From positions 682,001 through 746,000 of the forward strand of contig OY101130.1 of assembly GCA_956465555.1 (NCBI GenBank): 64,000 nucleotides of DNA, in the 5' to 3' direction. The DNA is from Nitzschia sp. pyKryTriq1 (lineage: Eukaryota; Bacillariophyta; Bacillariophyceae; Bacillariales; Bacillariaceae). Position numbers and translations under genes: made by a program. The notes under the pieces are model-generated. The model saw only the letters and a program-made list of their open reading frames with translations. It did no database searches and was not told the origin of the DNA. Positions 22,340-33,264 of the stretch are shown one piece after another (position 1 is the stretch's first letter; each line of letters begins with the position of its first letter).

Positions 22340-22832
22340 AAAAAACTATAAGAGGTCGAAAGACTTCTATCGAATTACATGTCAAACGAGAAAATAGAGA
22401 TGCAACTCGAAGTTCATTTCATCAAGAAAACATTCATCTCATTAATTTATGTTAGCGCACTTCGTTTACCCACAGTCAAATTAGTCAATAAAGCCCGAAT
22501 CCCTGAGCCGCTAGCCACAAAGCCTATAAACTCACGGATTTTAACACGGATCCAATAAGCTGCCTGGATCCAGGATGGAAGACACCGAAGATCCGCCGCC
22601 AGTAGAAGAGATGATGACACCTGGAGCACAGTCTTCTTGTACCATACCAATAGACTACTTGTACTGTACCGGTACGATACGACCGACATTTCTGTGCGTG
22701 CAACGATCCACCGAGCCGCTTGCAAAGTCTTATGGATGGAGAAGAACATTGCCTACTAGAACTGCCTGCATTCGTACCCTTACCAGAATAGGAGTAAGAT
22801 CCCGATCCAACTTGGGCATCGATAATTTGACC

Positions 22833-24430
22833 ATGCCTGCGTCTGGCACCAAAACGCCGCTGATCAGATCCAACCATTCCAACGTTTCGACCTCCGACGT
22901 TTATGGTTCAATGGCAGAGCAAGATGAAGCTCAGCTTACCAGTCTCATGGGATCGGCGGATTCAAAGAGTGGCGGCAACAGCATCACCGCATCCATAGGG
23001 AGTTCAATTGCCTCGCTCGGAAGATCTGTCCGCGACGAAATTCATCATGGGTTGCACTTCGGTGGTGAAAATGTCAGTCTTCGACAAATGGGAGGAACAT
23101 CTACAATCGCCAACTCGTCTATCAATCTTATCAAGAATCTTGTGGGCGCAGGTGTCTTTGCACTTCCGAGCGGGGTTGCATCCTTTGCCGATTCGCCTTC
23201 TGCAATCGTTCCGGCAACATTTTGGATTCTGGCCATGGGAGCAATGTTTGCCTACGAATTTGAATTGATTGGTAAAGTTTGCAGTATTACTCTGAGCCAC
23301 ACATTTCGAGAAGTCTGGCAAGACACCATTGGCGATAGAGGAGCGCTGGCGGTGTCGCTGGTCAACATGCTCAAACCAGCCTTGGGGAATTTGGCCTACA
23401 GTATGATCCTGGCCGATACATTTCGTTCCTTGTTTGGCAGCATGGGGTTTGACTTCAGTCGTAATGCATCGTTAGGTCTGATAACTCTGGTCGGTATCCT
23501 TCCCCTGTGTCTGCTTAAGAAGTTGGACGCGCTGGCCCCGTTTAGTGTTGTTGGGACCGCAGGGGTCTTCCTGACAGCCATATGCATGGGAATTCGGTAC
23601 TTTGATGGCAGCTACGACCCACTTCGGAGTGGCAAATTCGTTGACGACATTCCCGCCGATATGCTACCACTCTTTGGAAGCTATAATGGAGCATGGACAG
23701 GTTCAGTGTTGGTTTTTGCTGCCATGATCTACGAAGCATTTGTCGCCCACTAGTGAGTTTCGAGCAGGAAGGAGAAATTGTTTCGGAATGCAGCTACTGA
23801 TTTTCACTCACAAAACAATCTCGTTCGCTACTCGTACTTTCCCAAAGTAACTCACCACGCTTTTATAGTGAACTGAAAGATGCGAGCGTTGGTCGATTTC
23901 GTGTGGTAGTCGGTATCGCATTTGGATTTTCCAGTTTAGTCTATGTGATCATGACTTCTTTCGGATACCTCACCTTTGGTGGAAATTGCTCCGGATATAT
24001 CTTGAACAATTACTCGGTCAATGATCGCCTGGCTACAATTTGTCGCGTTGCGATTGCCTTTTCCATCCTTTTCACGTATCCGATCACTTTCATGGGTTTT
24101 CGTGATGGAATACTTGATATCGTAGAGCTACCAATCGAACAGCAAACTTCCGCGAACATTAACATTATCACTCTTGTGTTGTTGGCCATCGTGACAGTCT
24201 TGGCTTCTGTTGTCACAGATTTGGGCTATGTCAATGCTGTGGGAGGTGGCACCTTGGCCGCGGCGATTGTTTTCGTGTTCCCATATCTGATGTATTCCGC
24301 TGCAATGAAAGCTCAGCCTGCGCCTCCAAGCCAAGCACAACGAATGGAAGTATCATTTGCATTCGTTCTCTTGATTATCGGTTTGATTATGGGATTGGTA
24401 GGGGTAATTGTGGAGCTACAAAACGAATAA
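22833..24430 (+). CDS. amino acid/auxin permease (AAAP, SLC36/38-like) transporter
   Basis: A multi-pass transporter of 493 residues: exon 1 22833-23752, intron 23753-23868 (116 nt, GTGAGT...TAG, phase 2), exon 2 23869-24430. A Ser-rich cytosolic N-terminus precedes the first helix, INLIKNLVGAGVFALPSGVA, the AAAP signature. About ten to eleven hydrophobic segments follow, including PATFWILAMGAMFAYEFEL, VLVFAAMIYEAFVAHYELK across the splice and FAFVLLIIGLIMGLVGVIV at the end. Likely an H+- or Na+-coupled amino-acid carrier. I chose the ATG at 22833 because the upstream in-frame ATG at 22575 would place a GTACCGGTAC unit in the coding region. Confidence 0.9.
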
Positions 24431-24555
24431 ATAGTGTTTTAAAAGAATGCACTCAAAAATACAGTATTTTGTTGTTTAAAGGAAATGATGAAGCAATCGA
24501 AAGGTACTACTGTCGTCGAGCAGCATATGGTACACTTCGTGGTCGTTCCAGAACC

Positions 24556-26037
24556 TTAGGCAAAACCATAATATGGGTCACCCCCGTCGTATCCCGGATC
24601 GCGAGCCCGAAAGCCTGATTCAAATACAACACCAGTGACATCAACCCCACAATCACGAATCAAGGTCTCGGTCCAGCAAGCCATTCCGTACTTATTCTTC
24701 ATCAACCCATGGTAGTGGAAACGAAAAACCGTATCTTGTTCGATGCTCAACAGCTCTGCACTAGATCCAAGCACCTTCAGAGCGGGCTGGATCAATTCCA
24801 CAATATCCGCGTCGCATTCGCCTTTGCGAAGGGACCCGACCAGAGTACCAACTACTTCATAGGGTTGACGCTGCGCCTGATGCCATGATTGTGACACACC
24901 ATCAGGTAACCACTCTGCGTTGTTGGATCGAGCCAGCTCCACAGCCCGGGTCCGAGCTTGATACGGATCCATTGCATCGAAGTTAGTTAAATCTTCGGGC
25001 TTTGTAAATCGATTGTTTGAGTAAGGCTTGGGAGGAAATTTGAGCGGGTCGGGTGCACCGTGCCACTTCGCCACGTGGCGAGGGATGGTCATTTCCGGGA
25101 GGAACTCATCAGTATACGACTCGATGATATCCAGCGACTTTCGAAAGGTTACAAACTCCTCATTTTCCCTAATTTCAGGATCCCCAGCGCGAAATTCGGG
25201 GGTCAACATGGAATCATCTCGAGTGGTGTCGTCAATCATATACGAATCCACTACCCCGGTCTTTGTTCGCGTATCCACCGGGTTGCTGGGCCCGAACATA
25301 GGATCGTATCCAACCTCGATCCCTTCTTCATCCTTTTCGGTCTCTTGAATGAAACCAGTGGTGTCCATAATGATATTGGGGTCCACATCGGTTTCTGGAT
25401 CCCATTCATAGTCGAATTTGGCTTGTAGATCCGTAATATCGTACCTTCCTATGGTACTCGCATCCAAGGCCTCTGGATCATCAGTGTCAAACTCTGCTTC
25501 CATCTCCTCTTCTAAAAAGCCATATTCACTCAACCAGTCGGGATATTCGCGAGCGCCACTTTCTATTTCCCGGAAAATCTGTTCTTTGCGGGCCAATTGC
25601 TCCTCTGATTCGATGATAGCACCTGGACGACCTCCCGTCAAATCGAAATTCAGAATATCTGGAATTTCAACCTGTGGTCCCCTCCAGGTTCCGTCATTCT
25701 TTGCGACTATGGGAGGTGATTTGTAAACTGGAGTATTTGGCATGTCTTTGATATCGATAACCTCCGCGTCAAGTACGGGAAGGTCGGCATCGCCATCAGC
25801 TTCTGGCTTGGCTCTTTTTGCTGTTCCTCGTCCTTTAGCGCTGTCACTCGTCTTTCGCTTCGACTTGGCTGGTTTTTTCTTTGCTGTAGCGTAGAGGGGC
25901 GTGGTCGGTTGCACCACACCACTTCCGCGGGCCGGTCGTCCGGACAGAGATTGGAAGGCCGCAGCCTTGGCGAGACATTCTCCCCATACCAAGAACGCCA
26001 GGGAGAGAATACTGCAACGAATGGGCGAGGGTCCCAT
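24556..26037 (-). CDS. plastid-targeted hypothetical protein
   Basis: 493 residues from MGPSPIRCSILSLAFLVWG, a signal peptide ending in an ASAFAP-type junction KAAA/FQS, then a Ser/Arg/Gly-rich transit stretch. A Lys-rich segment (KKKPAKSKRKTSDSAKGRG) is followed by an acidic body with EIPDILNFDLTGGRPGAII, YPDWLSEYGFLEEEMEAEF, and a more compact C-terminal domain (EVVGTLVGSLRKGECDADIV, FRFHYHGLMKNKYGMACW). No named domain recognised. Plastid stroma is the inferred location. The frame is open further upstream to 26253, but the signal peptide fixes this start. Confidence 0.75.
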   Translation of the reverse strand: MGPSPIRCSILSLAFLVWGECLAKAAAFQSLSGRPARGSGVVQPTTPLYATAKKKPAKSKRKTSDSAKGRGTAKRAKPEADGDADLPVLDAEVIDIKDMPNTPVYKSPPIVAKNDGTWRGPQVEIPDILNFDLTGGRPGAIIESEEQLARKEQIFREIESGAREYPDWLSEYGFLEEEMEAEFDTDDPEALDASTIGRYDITDLQAKFDYEWDPETDVDPNIIMDTTGFIQETEKDEEGIEVGYDPMFGPSNPVDTRTKTGVVDSYMIDDTTRDDSMLTPEFRAGDPEIRENEEFVTFRKSLDIIESYTDEFLPEMTIPRHVAKWHGAPDPLKFPPKPYSNNRFTKPEDLTNFDAMDPYQARTRAVELARSNNAEWLPDGVSQSWHQAQRQPYEVVGTLVGSLRKGECDADIVELIQPALKVLGSSAELLSIEQDTVFRFHYHGLMKNKYGMACWTETLIRDCGVDVTGVVFESGFRARDPGYDGGDPYYGFA

Positions 26038-27326
26038 TGTGGATCTACTTGGGTGACCGAGATTCTCACTGAATTCGAATATTGTTTGTAGCACTTGCAC
26101 CTCGTACGGTAGAGGTGATGGCTCCGTGGAAGGTGCTCGTGTTGATCCTTCGATGGATGTCGATGATGTCTTTCGATTTTCGATCTTTTTCCTCGGTCGG
26201 TTTGTGCTGCTGTTGTTGATGGGTGATGATGTGTGGTTCTGCGGAATACGCACGCTTCTGAAAACGAAGGTGTACGAGTAATAATACCAGACAGGTACCT
26301 GGTACTGGTACCGCGGTACAGTACTCTATGTATGGTACAGTACACCCCCACAGCCAGGTGTGGTCTAACGGTATTTACTGGTACCGGTACCACTCCTGCT
26401 GTACAAGCTACGGTAGCAAGTACAAGTTGAAAGTATGCGTACTGTACGGTACATACAGCACGCACTGGAGGTCGGGGAGAGGGGAGACCAACGGAACAAA
26501 CGACCACCACTCTCTAGGACTTCCCTGTCCGTCTTCCTTCCACGGGTAACCTGTCGATTGTGGGAAGCGCTGAGGATTTGTTCAATTTTAAAAAAACCCA
26601 AACCATCATGATGTGTGCCCATATTCATGACGTGGCAGCTCTGCGAGGATGCTGCGCACGAACCGCAGAGGAGCCTTGTCTCTTTTACCAAGGTTTTGAG
26701 GATAAGCGAAAACACCAGTAAAATAAATCATAATTTTTTCTATCACGTCTAGAGACCACGCATTCTTTGTTCTTGCCCCTTTTCAGGGGAATCCCATCTC
26801 TGTCCTTCATTTGTTCGTGCTGAGCCAACAAATCTGACTTGTCTCAAAACTCTGTTTTCTTCTCCAAGAATGCCATTGCACGAATCTACCTCTATGAGAG
26901 TGCCATCATCTTATAGCAATTTTCTGCCGGTAGCTTTGAACTCTTGGCTGATAGGTTCGGCGTGTTAGGAGGAACAAGAAGGTACTACTAGTAGTAGTAG
27001 TACTACTAACGCATCAAATGAGCTGAAAAAGACAAGGTGATATTATAGTAAATGGCCGCAGTGAGAGGTTGTCTTTGCAGTACAAGTTTGTAGTACCACG
27101 TACACTGAATGTATTGCATCACAGCCCAGCTCCCTAAAAGTGATGGTATTGATATTGCCCAATAACTACAAGTCACAAGTGCCGATGGAGCGGGGGTAGT
27201 ACTAGGAGGCAATGTACTGCTATTCGTCATCTCTACTTTAGATCAAAGATAAGAAGTCAATCAACGAGCATTTTTCTTCGTCTCTAAGAGAGACTATATC
27301 TCATATTGTGTATTTTATTTGGTACT
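26038..27326. repeat. long gap with GTACCGGTAC island and CTACTAGTAG tract
   Basis: Bases ~26285-26460 form a dense GTACC/GGTAC island. Around 26980-27005 is a TACTACTAGTAGTAGTAGTA tract. The segment 26580-26950 shows nothing recognisable. Downstream of STRAP this should include its 3' UTR. Confidence 0.55.
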
Positions 27327-28292
27327 TTACTGAGTCTCCGTAGGGTCAGTTTTCCAAAGGCGTATTGTACCATCTTCCGATCCTGTCGCATACAAGGTTC
27401 CATCGGGTGAATATCGGACACATCGAATTGGGCCATGATGTCCCTTGTGACATTCCAATTCTTCCCCCGTTTCAAAATCAAAGACCCGAACCCACAAATC
27501 TGACCCGCCTGCGACAAACTTCTTTCCGGACGGGTGCAATGCTGCACCGCCTTCTTCTCGAAAGTGGATCGGCATGGTATATTCCTTGAGAAGCTCCCTG
27601 GTGGTCACGGCCCAGAAATATACCTTGTTTCCTGCGGCGACAGTCACGACAAGTTGACCCGCGACGGAAGTGACATCAAGGTCCCTAATCTCGGAAGTTT
27701 GCTTCGTATCAAAGGTGTGGGCCAAGCTTCCACCTGAGCTCGTAATGTCCCACAAATAGATTTTTCCGTTCGCACAAGCAACCAGAATTTGAGTCAGGCC
27801 CATCCAGACGACCTTGGTAATCGGAGCCTCCTGTGTGAGTTGCACCGACGAAGACTTGGCTTCTGAGGTTGATTTTTCCAACAAGAGCTTCGTCAAGTCA
27901 AAGACTCTCAAGAGCCCCTCCTTTCCGCCCGTAGCCAAACGCTTCGAGTCGGGAGAAAAGACGCATGATTTGACTATGTGTTGGTGCGGCATTTCCACCA
28001 GAGACTGCCCCGTGATTGCGTCCCACACCTGGGCGGAAAAGTCTCCGGAAGCAGTCGCGGCAAGGTTGCCAGAAGGATCCATTTGGCAACTCCACACGGC
28101 GCCCTTGTGGCCCTGGAAAGTTCCGATCCAGTTTCCTGATTTCCCATCGCGGAGCATCGGCATCTTGTCGTGACACGCGCTCAACAACAAGTTGCGGTTT
28201 TCGGAAGGGATCGACAAGTATTGAAGCTCGGCGAGGGGACGAGTGTGTCCTGGACACACAATGGGGATTTGCTTGATACCTTTATCTGCCAT
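27327..28292 (-). CDS. STRAP: STRAP/UNRIP-type WD40 protein
   Basis: A 321-residue seven-bladed WD40 propeller. It opens with PIVCPGHTRPLAELQYLS and SACHDKMPMLRDGKSGNWIGTF, which closely follows the STRAP signature (H-RPV, DG-PMLR-G-TGDWIGTF-GHKGAVW). It ends CHKGHHGPIRCVRYSPDGTL and ATGSEDGTIRLWK. STRAP is a scaffold of the SMN complex and of mRNA regulation; eIF3i is the nearest alternative. The DGKSGNWIGTFQGHKGAVW match favours STRAP. Confidence 0.88.
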   Translation of the reverse strand: MADKGIKQIPIVCPGHTRPLAELQYLSIPSENRNLLLSACHDKMPMLRDGKSGNWIGTFQGHKGAVWSCQMDPSGNLAATASGDFSAQVWDAITGQSLVEMPHQHIVKSCVFSPDSKRLATGGKEGLLRVFDLTKLLLEKSTSEAKSSSVQLTQEAPITKVVWMGLTQILVACANGKIYLWDITSSGGSLAHTFDTKQTSEIRDLDVTSVAGQLVVTVAAGNKVYFWAVTTRELLKEYTMPIHFREEGGAALHPSGKKFVAGGSDLWVRVFDFETGEELECHKGHHGPIRCVRYSPDGTLYATGSEDGTIRLWKTDPTETQ

Positions 28293-29456
28293 CGTGGGTT
28301 CTTCCTACTGTAGATGATAATGCGCAGTGATAAGCTGTTCTGCCGTCGGCTGTCGGCTGTCAGATCCTCCTGGTACTTGTACGGTATGTATCAATAAATA
28401 GACCCTATGCCAAAAACAAAATACAATCAGGCCAACAACAGAGTAAAACTGGTAAATACTTGCAGCTTGCTTGCAATGTAAGGATCGACGCTACCGGTAC
28501 GTACAGTACCTGGTACCGTACCGGTACCAGGTTCCAGTACCGGTACCGGTATTGTAGTAGCGGAGCCAAAGGAGGGAAGGCCAGACGCCAGAACGGGACG
28601 AATGGCGCAGGCGCCAATCAGCCGGCCAGCCCTCAACTCTCTCGGACATTATCGACCGATGAACATTAGTATAGTGCGCGTCGAGAGGCTTTGCGAGAGC
28701 CGTGCTCGCCGAAGTTCCGGTCTTTTTCGTCCGTTCGTCAAGGAACTCACTCCACTTCGGGTTGTAGTACAGTGTGATTGATGCGCCATTGAAAGGTTTA
28801 AAAAGTTTGTTTTTAAAATCTTTTCTTACTACAATTCTAGGTAGCCATCACGCACGAACAATATTTCTGAATATACAAACGTGTGTCCCTTCCACGTGTA
28901 ACTATACGGACCACTAACGGACCACACGAGACAACATCCATTCGCGTACCTGGTACCGGTACCGGAGCAGGTACCGTACCAGTACTGAGTACTTTGCCGG
29001 TACAGTACCGGTAACTGTACTGGACCGGTACAAGTACTGTAACGGTACCGGAACACAAGTACGGTACTGTACCTGGTACCGGTCATCAGTACCGGTGTAT
29101 TCCAACAAACACCCCCCACGTTTGAAACGAATTGACTCAGACGACACCACCACCACTCACATCATCGGCTTCCAAAACCGCGCCGAGCACCACTTGCTTT
29201 CAAAACGATGGAGGAGATCGATACGGCACTGTAACGGTACCTGGCTAATACCGTACGATGGGATCGAGGAAAGAGGAAAGTGATCGTTGTGAGATCATCC
29301 TAAGAATATGTTGGATATTGTGCATGATGCAGGTCACCCGACGATATACTTATTACAGTACACGTACAGAAGCGAAACCCCGCCCAGTCCTTCGTGTCAT
29401 TACAAGCACATTCGAAATCAGTTCTCCATAGTTGAGCATCTTGACACATTTCCAAA
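28293..29456. repeat. gap with two GTACCGGTAC islands and a dispersed repeat copy
   Basis: A divergent promoter region between STRAP and the GCK gene. Islands lie at ~28495-28560 and ~28945-29100. Between them 28600-28673 is the second copy of the repeat seen at 17754-17817. No gene recognised. Confidence 0.6.
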
Positions 29457-30605
29457 ATGCTACGTCTGAGAAGATCCTTACTGGAGACAACAAAACGCCA
29501 AACTGCCTTATCGCAAACAGCTGTCTCGTTACCCGACAGCTACGTACGTCCGGTTTCTAGATTGCAGGAAGCTACCAGGCTAGAACCATCATTTTCAGTG
29601 CTGCATCACTCGACCAATATCATTACCAGCAGCAGTACAAGTACAAGTGAGACCACCAAAAAATGGTGGTGGTACGCTGTCGCGGCGGCTGCCGGGATCG
29701 GCGGATGGACTGCGGGGATAACTACCAGCTGCGATGCACAAGAAGCGGACAACGGCGACGAAGACACAGAAGAAGATCCGTATGACAACTTACCAGAAGA
29801 AGACGAGTCTACCCATTGCAGCATCTGCTTAACTTACAGACAAGGACCTTGTCGTCCCTACTGGCGCAAGGTCGAGGCTTGCACTAAGGACAATGAACTC
29901 AAAAAGGAAGACGAAGTTGAAGAAGGGAAGGAAAAAGAAGAAAACTGGAATGGTAATTCAGACGAGGAGCAGCCCGATCCGCCTTGTCTGAAATACATGC
30001 TTCCATGGATTGAATGTGCCACAGGGTATCGAAATCTCTACAACCTCATCGAGTTGGACACCAACTACACAATGGGAATCGCCGACCTGGAAAAAGAAGC
30101 CAGCATGGAGGCCTGCTGGGCTCCATCGGCAGAACCTACCGTGGATTGGAGTGCGTGGCAAGCCTATGTGGCCAGTCACCCGGAATGGAAGTTGCCCAAA
30201 CGTGTCACCAAAAATAGCGACAAGCCACAAGTGGCACTTTGGAAGACATTGGGCACCGAAAAGGATCCTGAACTAGTGGAGATTCTTGCTTCCGTGCCTA
30301 GTAAGCAGGGTGGTGGAATCTTGGAATGTGCCTATGCTGTTGATCAAGAAGGCCATGTATTGGGGTTTTCGTATGGGACCAAACCAAGCGAGGCAGCACA
30401 ACAAGCAGCAGATGAATCATCATCCGAAGAAGAGGCCGGGGAAATCGAATTGAAAATAAAAGTGCTACCCACGCACACGCGTAGAATCATTCTGGCAGCA
30501 GCATACACACACCCTGCCCAAGAGGGTTCAACAGAAGAGGACTCCATGGAGTCTCACATCTTCAAGAGTCGCCCGATGTCTCTCAAGAAAATTGGAAAAC
30601 CGTAG
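29457..30605 (+). CDS. mitochondrial GCK-domain-like protein with twin CX9C
   Basis: 382 residues. The N-terminus is Arg/Leu/Ser-rich without acids (MLRLRRSLLETTKRQ), a mitochondrial presequence, followed by a membrane helix at ~70-90 (KWWWYAVAAAAGIGGWTAG). Then an acidic spacer and a Cys-rich domain: C121-x2-C124, C132-x9-C142 and, after a Lys/Glu-rich insert, C177-x9-C187. The order CxxC...GPCRPYW...C...MLPWIEC resembles the GCK domain. Paired CX9C segments are typical of MIA40 substrates, so an inner-membrane protein facing the intermembrane space is inferred. The rest is acidic. Function unknown. Confidence 0.75.
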   Translation: MLRLRRSLLETTKRQTALSQTAVSLPDSYVRPVSRLQEATRLEPSFSVLHHSTNIITSSSTSTSETTKKWWWYAVAAAAGIGGWTAGITTSCDAQEADNGDEDTEEDPYDNLPEEDESTHCSICLTYRQGPCRPYWRKVEACTKDNELKKEDEVEEGKEKEENWNGNSDEEQPDPPCLKYMLPWIECATGYRNLYNLIELDTNYTMGIADLEKEASMEACWAPSAEPTVDWSAWQAYVASHPEWKLPKRVTKNSDKPQVALWKTLGTEKDPELVEILASVPSKQGGGILECAYAVDQEGHVLGFSYGTKPSEAAQQAADESSSEEEAGEIELKIKVLPTHTRRIILAAAYTHPAQEGSTEEDSMESHIFKSRPMSLKKIGKP

Positions 30606-30717
30606 CGAACTATGGCTTATTTCAATAGAGGAACGAGTAATACAGTAGTTTCTAGCTAGGAAGTGATACCCTTGTCTACTGCTTTGAAGTGGAGGATCTT
30701 TCAATCTTTCCCGTATT

Positions 30718-31812
30718 TCACCTGTATGAGGTACAGGCAACGGTATTCGAATCACTTCGCTGGCGTTCGAAATGAGCAAGCGTAGTGCCGTCACCCGAGA
30801 GAACCTGCAGAGTGTCATCATTATCTCCCAGTTTCAGCTTTCGCCAATGCAACCCCAAAGCGTGTGATAATTTTCGTTCGATTTCGTCGAAAGGTGGAGG
30901 TGGCATCATCATTGTGGACGTAGCCCCAGGAGGTGACCCTGGAGGTTCTGCTAGCAAAAAGTCATATCCCTTGTTGCTCCCGTGCACGTTATCTCCAGTA
31001 TAAACGAGTTTGAGCACCCGGATCGTGTTGAAGACTTTCAATACCATGGCCCAGCAACCATTCACATCGGAGCTTGTATATGGTTCCAGATTCAACGTGA
31101 CAGTTCGGGGCTCTGCCGAGTTGCTGACTATGTCATGCTCTGTAGTACTAGCGAGTGGCCAGATTTGTGTTCTCCCGTCCGATGTGTGTTCGTAGGACTT
31201 CAACAAGCTCCATTTTCCGTGTAAAGGGTGCACCTCTGATACGCACTTTTTATTCTTTGGTTGCTCCAAATGGAATGTGGTTCGTACCCGCAATTCGCCT
31301 TGGCAGTTCAAGCAAGGCAAAAAGGATTCGTCTGGTGAAGCTGAAGTTTGTTCTTTCAGGATTTCGAAGGCAATCCCCAAGCACCTCCCGTTGATATGAA
31401 ACTTGACCTGGTACTTGTCTGGTGATTCTGTATATTCCACTATTGCTGTATCACCCTGCTTTAGGTAAGGTCCGTATCCAACTTTCAGCGCAGCGCTGCC
31501 ATTAGTAAGGTTTCCATTGTAAAACAAACCTTTGGTTCCCCAACCCTTTCTAAGCTCGCATGGTCGGACTACACCAACGCTTAGTGATGTGGAACGAGAG
31601 GCAGCTTCCAGGAATTCTACCTGGTAGAAGTACTTCAGCTGGGGAGCAACCAGCGAGTAGCAAAGGTTCAAAGGGCTCCCACCAGTGCTATTCATAGAGA
31701 TTATCTGGGTAGTGGATTCAGATTCGGTACCGGTATCTTCCTTTACAGTCCAAGAAGTCTCGCCGTCGGCATCCAGGACATCCGATTTCCATTCCCCTTG
31801 GATCATTTCCAA
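30718..31812 (-). CDS. SPRY (B30.2)-domain protein
   Basis: 364 residues. Residues ~55-155 form a SPRY domain: YFYQVEFLEAASRSTSLSVG, GTKGLFYNGNLTNGS, GYGPYLKQGDTAIVEYT and VKFHINGRCLGIAFEI, matching the usual G-yr-ngr/GD-igv-d/FyvNG pattern. The C-terminal half (LHGKWSLLKSYE, TVTLNLEPYTSSDVNGCW, VFNTIRVLKLVYTGDN) looks like a beta-rich second domain whose GKW start echoes the GEW near residue 6. SPRY domains bind peptides, often in ubiquitin ligases, but no RING or SOCS box is present. Partner unknown. Confidence 0.8.
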   Translation of the reverse strand: MEMIQGEWKSDVLDADGETSWTVKEDTGTESESTTQIISMNSTGGSPLNLCYSLVAPQLKYFYQVEFLEAASRSTSLSVGVVRPCELRKGWGTKGLFYNGNLTNGSAALKVGYGPYLKQGDTAIVEYTESPDKYQVKFHINGRCLGIAFEILKEQTSASPDESFLPCLNCQGELRVRTTFHLEQPKNKKCVSEVHPLHGKWSLLKSYEHTSDGRTQIWPLASTTEHDIVSNSAEPRTVTLNLEPYTSSDVNGCWAMVLKVFNTIRVLKLVYTGDNVHGSNKGYDFLLAEPPGSPPGATSTMMMPPPPFDEIERKLSHALGLHWRKLKLGDNDDTLQVLSGDGTTLAHFERQRSDSNTVACTSYR

Positions 31813-32563
31813 TTGTATTTTTAAAAACTGTTTCGACTTCTTTGCGATTGTGACTTGTGATTTTTATGAGTTGTGAGATGCTTCGCAAACTCGATGAGGG
31901 AGAGCAGGGGCCCTGTAACGGTACAGTACCGGTACAAGTACTGTACTTCGTACTCTAGTAGTAGTACCGGTGCTGTAGCTCTCGGAGTCAAAAATTTGGA
32001 TATGCACGATATTGGCGATTTTTCTGATGTGTTTTGTTCTGCTTCCTCGTCACCTCGCGTCGCAATCATCGCGATCGCGCGGCGACGAAAATAAGTTGAG
32101 GCGACCAGAGCCAAGAAATATATTACTGTAGCCATGGGCTACTGTACGGTACCTGGTACCAGGTATGGCCCGAAGCCGGTACTCTACTCAACTCTCTACT
32201 AGAGTAGAGTAGCTACTAGTAGAGAGAGGTAGACTTACCTGGTAGACTAATGCAGGTACGTCAGCACTCCCTCCGGGGATAGCAAACCAGTACGGAAGAC
32301 GACAAGTAGTACTTACAACACCGTATGAGTAGTCTCTCCATTCTACTGATGTAGGCTTGGTAGTTGACGCTACAAATTTGCACCCTACTGCTGCATGCAT
32401 AGTGGCGATACCTGTTGTATTTTTTCTAGCTACTACTAGCTCTAGAGAGAAGACTTCCATTCTTCTCTGCAGAAGTCTCAGAACGTTTCAGCGAAAAAGG
32501 AGGGCTATCTTTTACCCAGGACGGACAATATGCAGTTTTTTTGTGGTAATTATACTAATATGC
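31813..32563. repeat. gap with GTACCGGTAC and CTACTAGTAG islands
   Basis: GTACCGGTAC-type units at ~31915-31975 and ~32140-32185, then CTCTACTAGAGTAGAG and CTACTAGTAGAGAG units at ~32190-32235. This lies between the 5' end of the SPRY gene and the 3' end of RPS9. No gene recognised. Confidence 0.55.
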
Positions 32564-33264
32564 TTACTCCTCATCGTCTCCAGCAGCGGCACGCGAAGCA
32601 GCGCGCTTTCGTGCAACTCGGCCAGGAGCACCTTGTCCGTAGGGTGAGTTAACAGCGAAGTCGATGTGCTTTTCCGAAGATGTCCTCACGTTGAACGAAG
32701 GCACGGTGACCAGTTGGCTTCCAACGCGGATGTGACGTTGTCGGATCAAAACACGAGCGTGGTGGATGGACTTGGCCAAACCTTGCTTGTAGACCTTGGT
32801 TTGGAGACGACGTTCCAACAACTTTTGGGTAGTCAGCTGAAGGACGGCATCCAATTCGAGTTCATCGTCCGCCAACAATCCGTATCGGTTCATGCGTCGA
32901 AGAAGGGCGGCACCCTCGAAGATCCTCTTGGGGTCCTTGGGGTCCAAAGTCAACAAAACACGTGCAGACTTTCGCAACTTGGCCAAAGCATATTGAACAC
33001 GCCAGATTTCACGCTTGCAGCGGAGTCCGTACTCTCCAACGAGTCTCAGCTCGGCATCCAATCGTTCCTTCTCGTAGGGTCGTCGAGGAGTCTTGAATGA
33101 TTTGCGGTCTGAAATTAACAACGAAGAGAAATAATAAAGGGTCAGCACACACAGAAGGACCAGCGTTCGTGCTACACTTCGAGATACTGGAAAACTAGGC
33201 GGAGGCCGAACTCGCCCACCATGGTGTCTCACTCACAGTTTCGGTGCATTGCGTTGGTCGGCAT
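32564..33264 (-). CDS. RPS9: 40S ribosomal protein S9 (uS4)
   Basis: A two-exon gene of 190 residues: exon 1 33264-33237 (only 28 nt, MPTNAMHRN), intron 33236-33109 (128 nt, GTGAGT...CAG), exon 2 33108-32564. The joined protein reads [20 protein letters not shown], then [60 protein letters not shown] and [17 protein letters not shown] (the S4 RNA-binding domain), ending in an acidic GDDEE tail. Length and sequence fit eukaryotic S9, which organises the 18S 5' domain and the decoding side of the 40S. An intron right after the start is common in ribosomal protein genes. Confidence 0.97.

Noticed and set aside
22575-22832. Longer N-terminus for the amino-acid transporter
   Set aside because: The open frame contains a GTACCGGTAC unit and Arg/Cys-rich random-like sequence; the ATG at 22833 gives a normal cytosolic tail.
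25707-26510. 267-codon minus-strand frame
   Set aside because: It is in another frame of the plastid hypothetical gene and runs through a GTACCGGTAC island; Arg/His-rich shadow.
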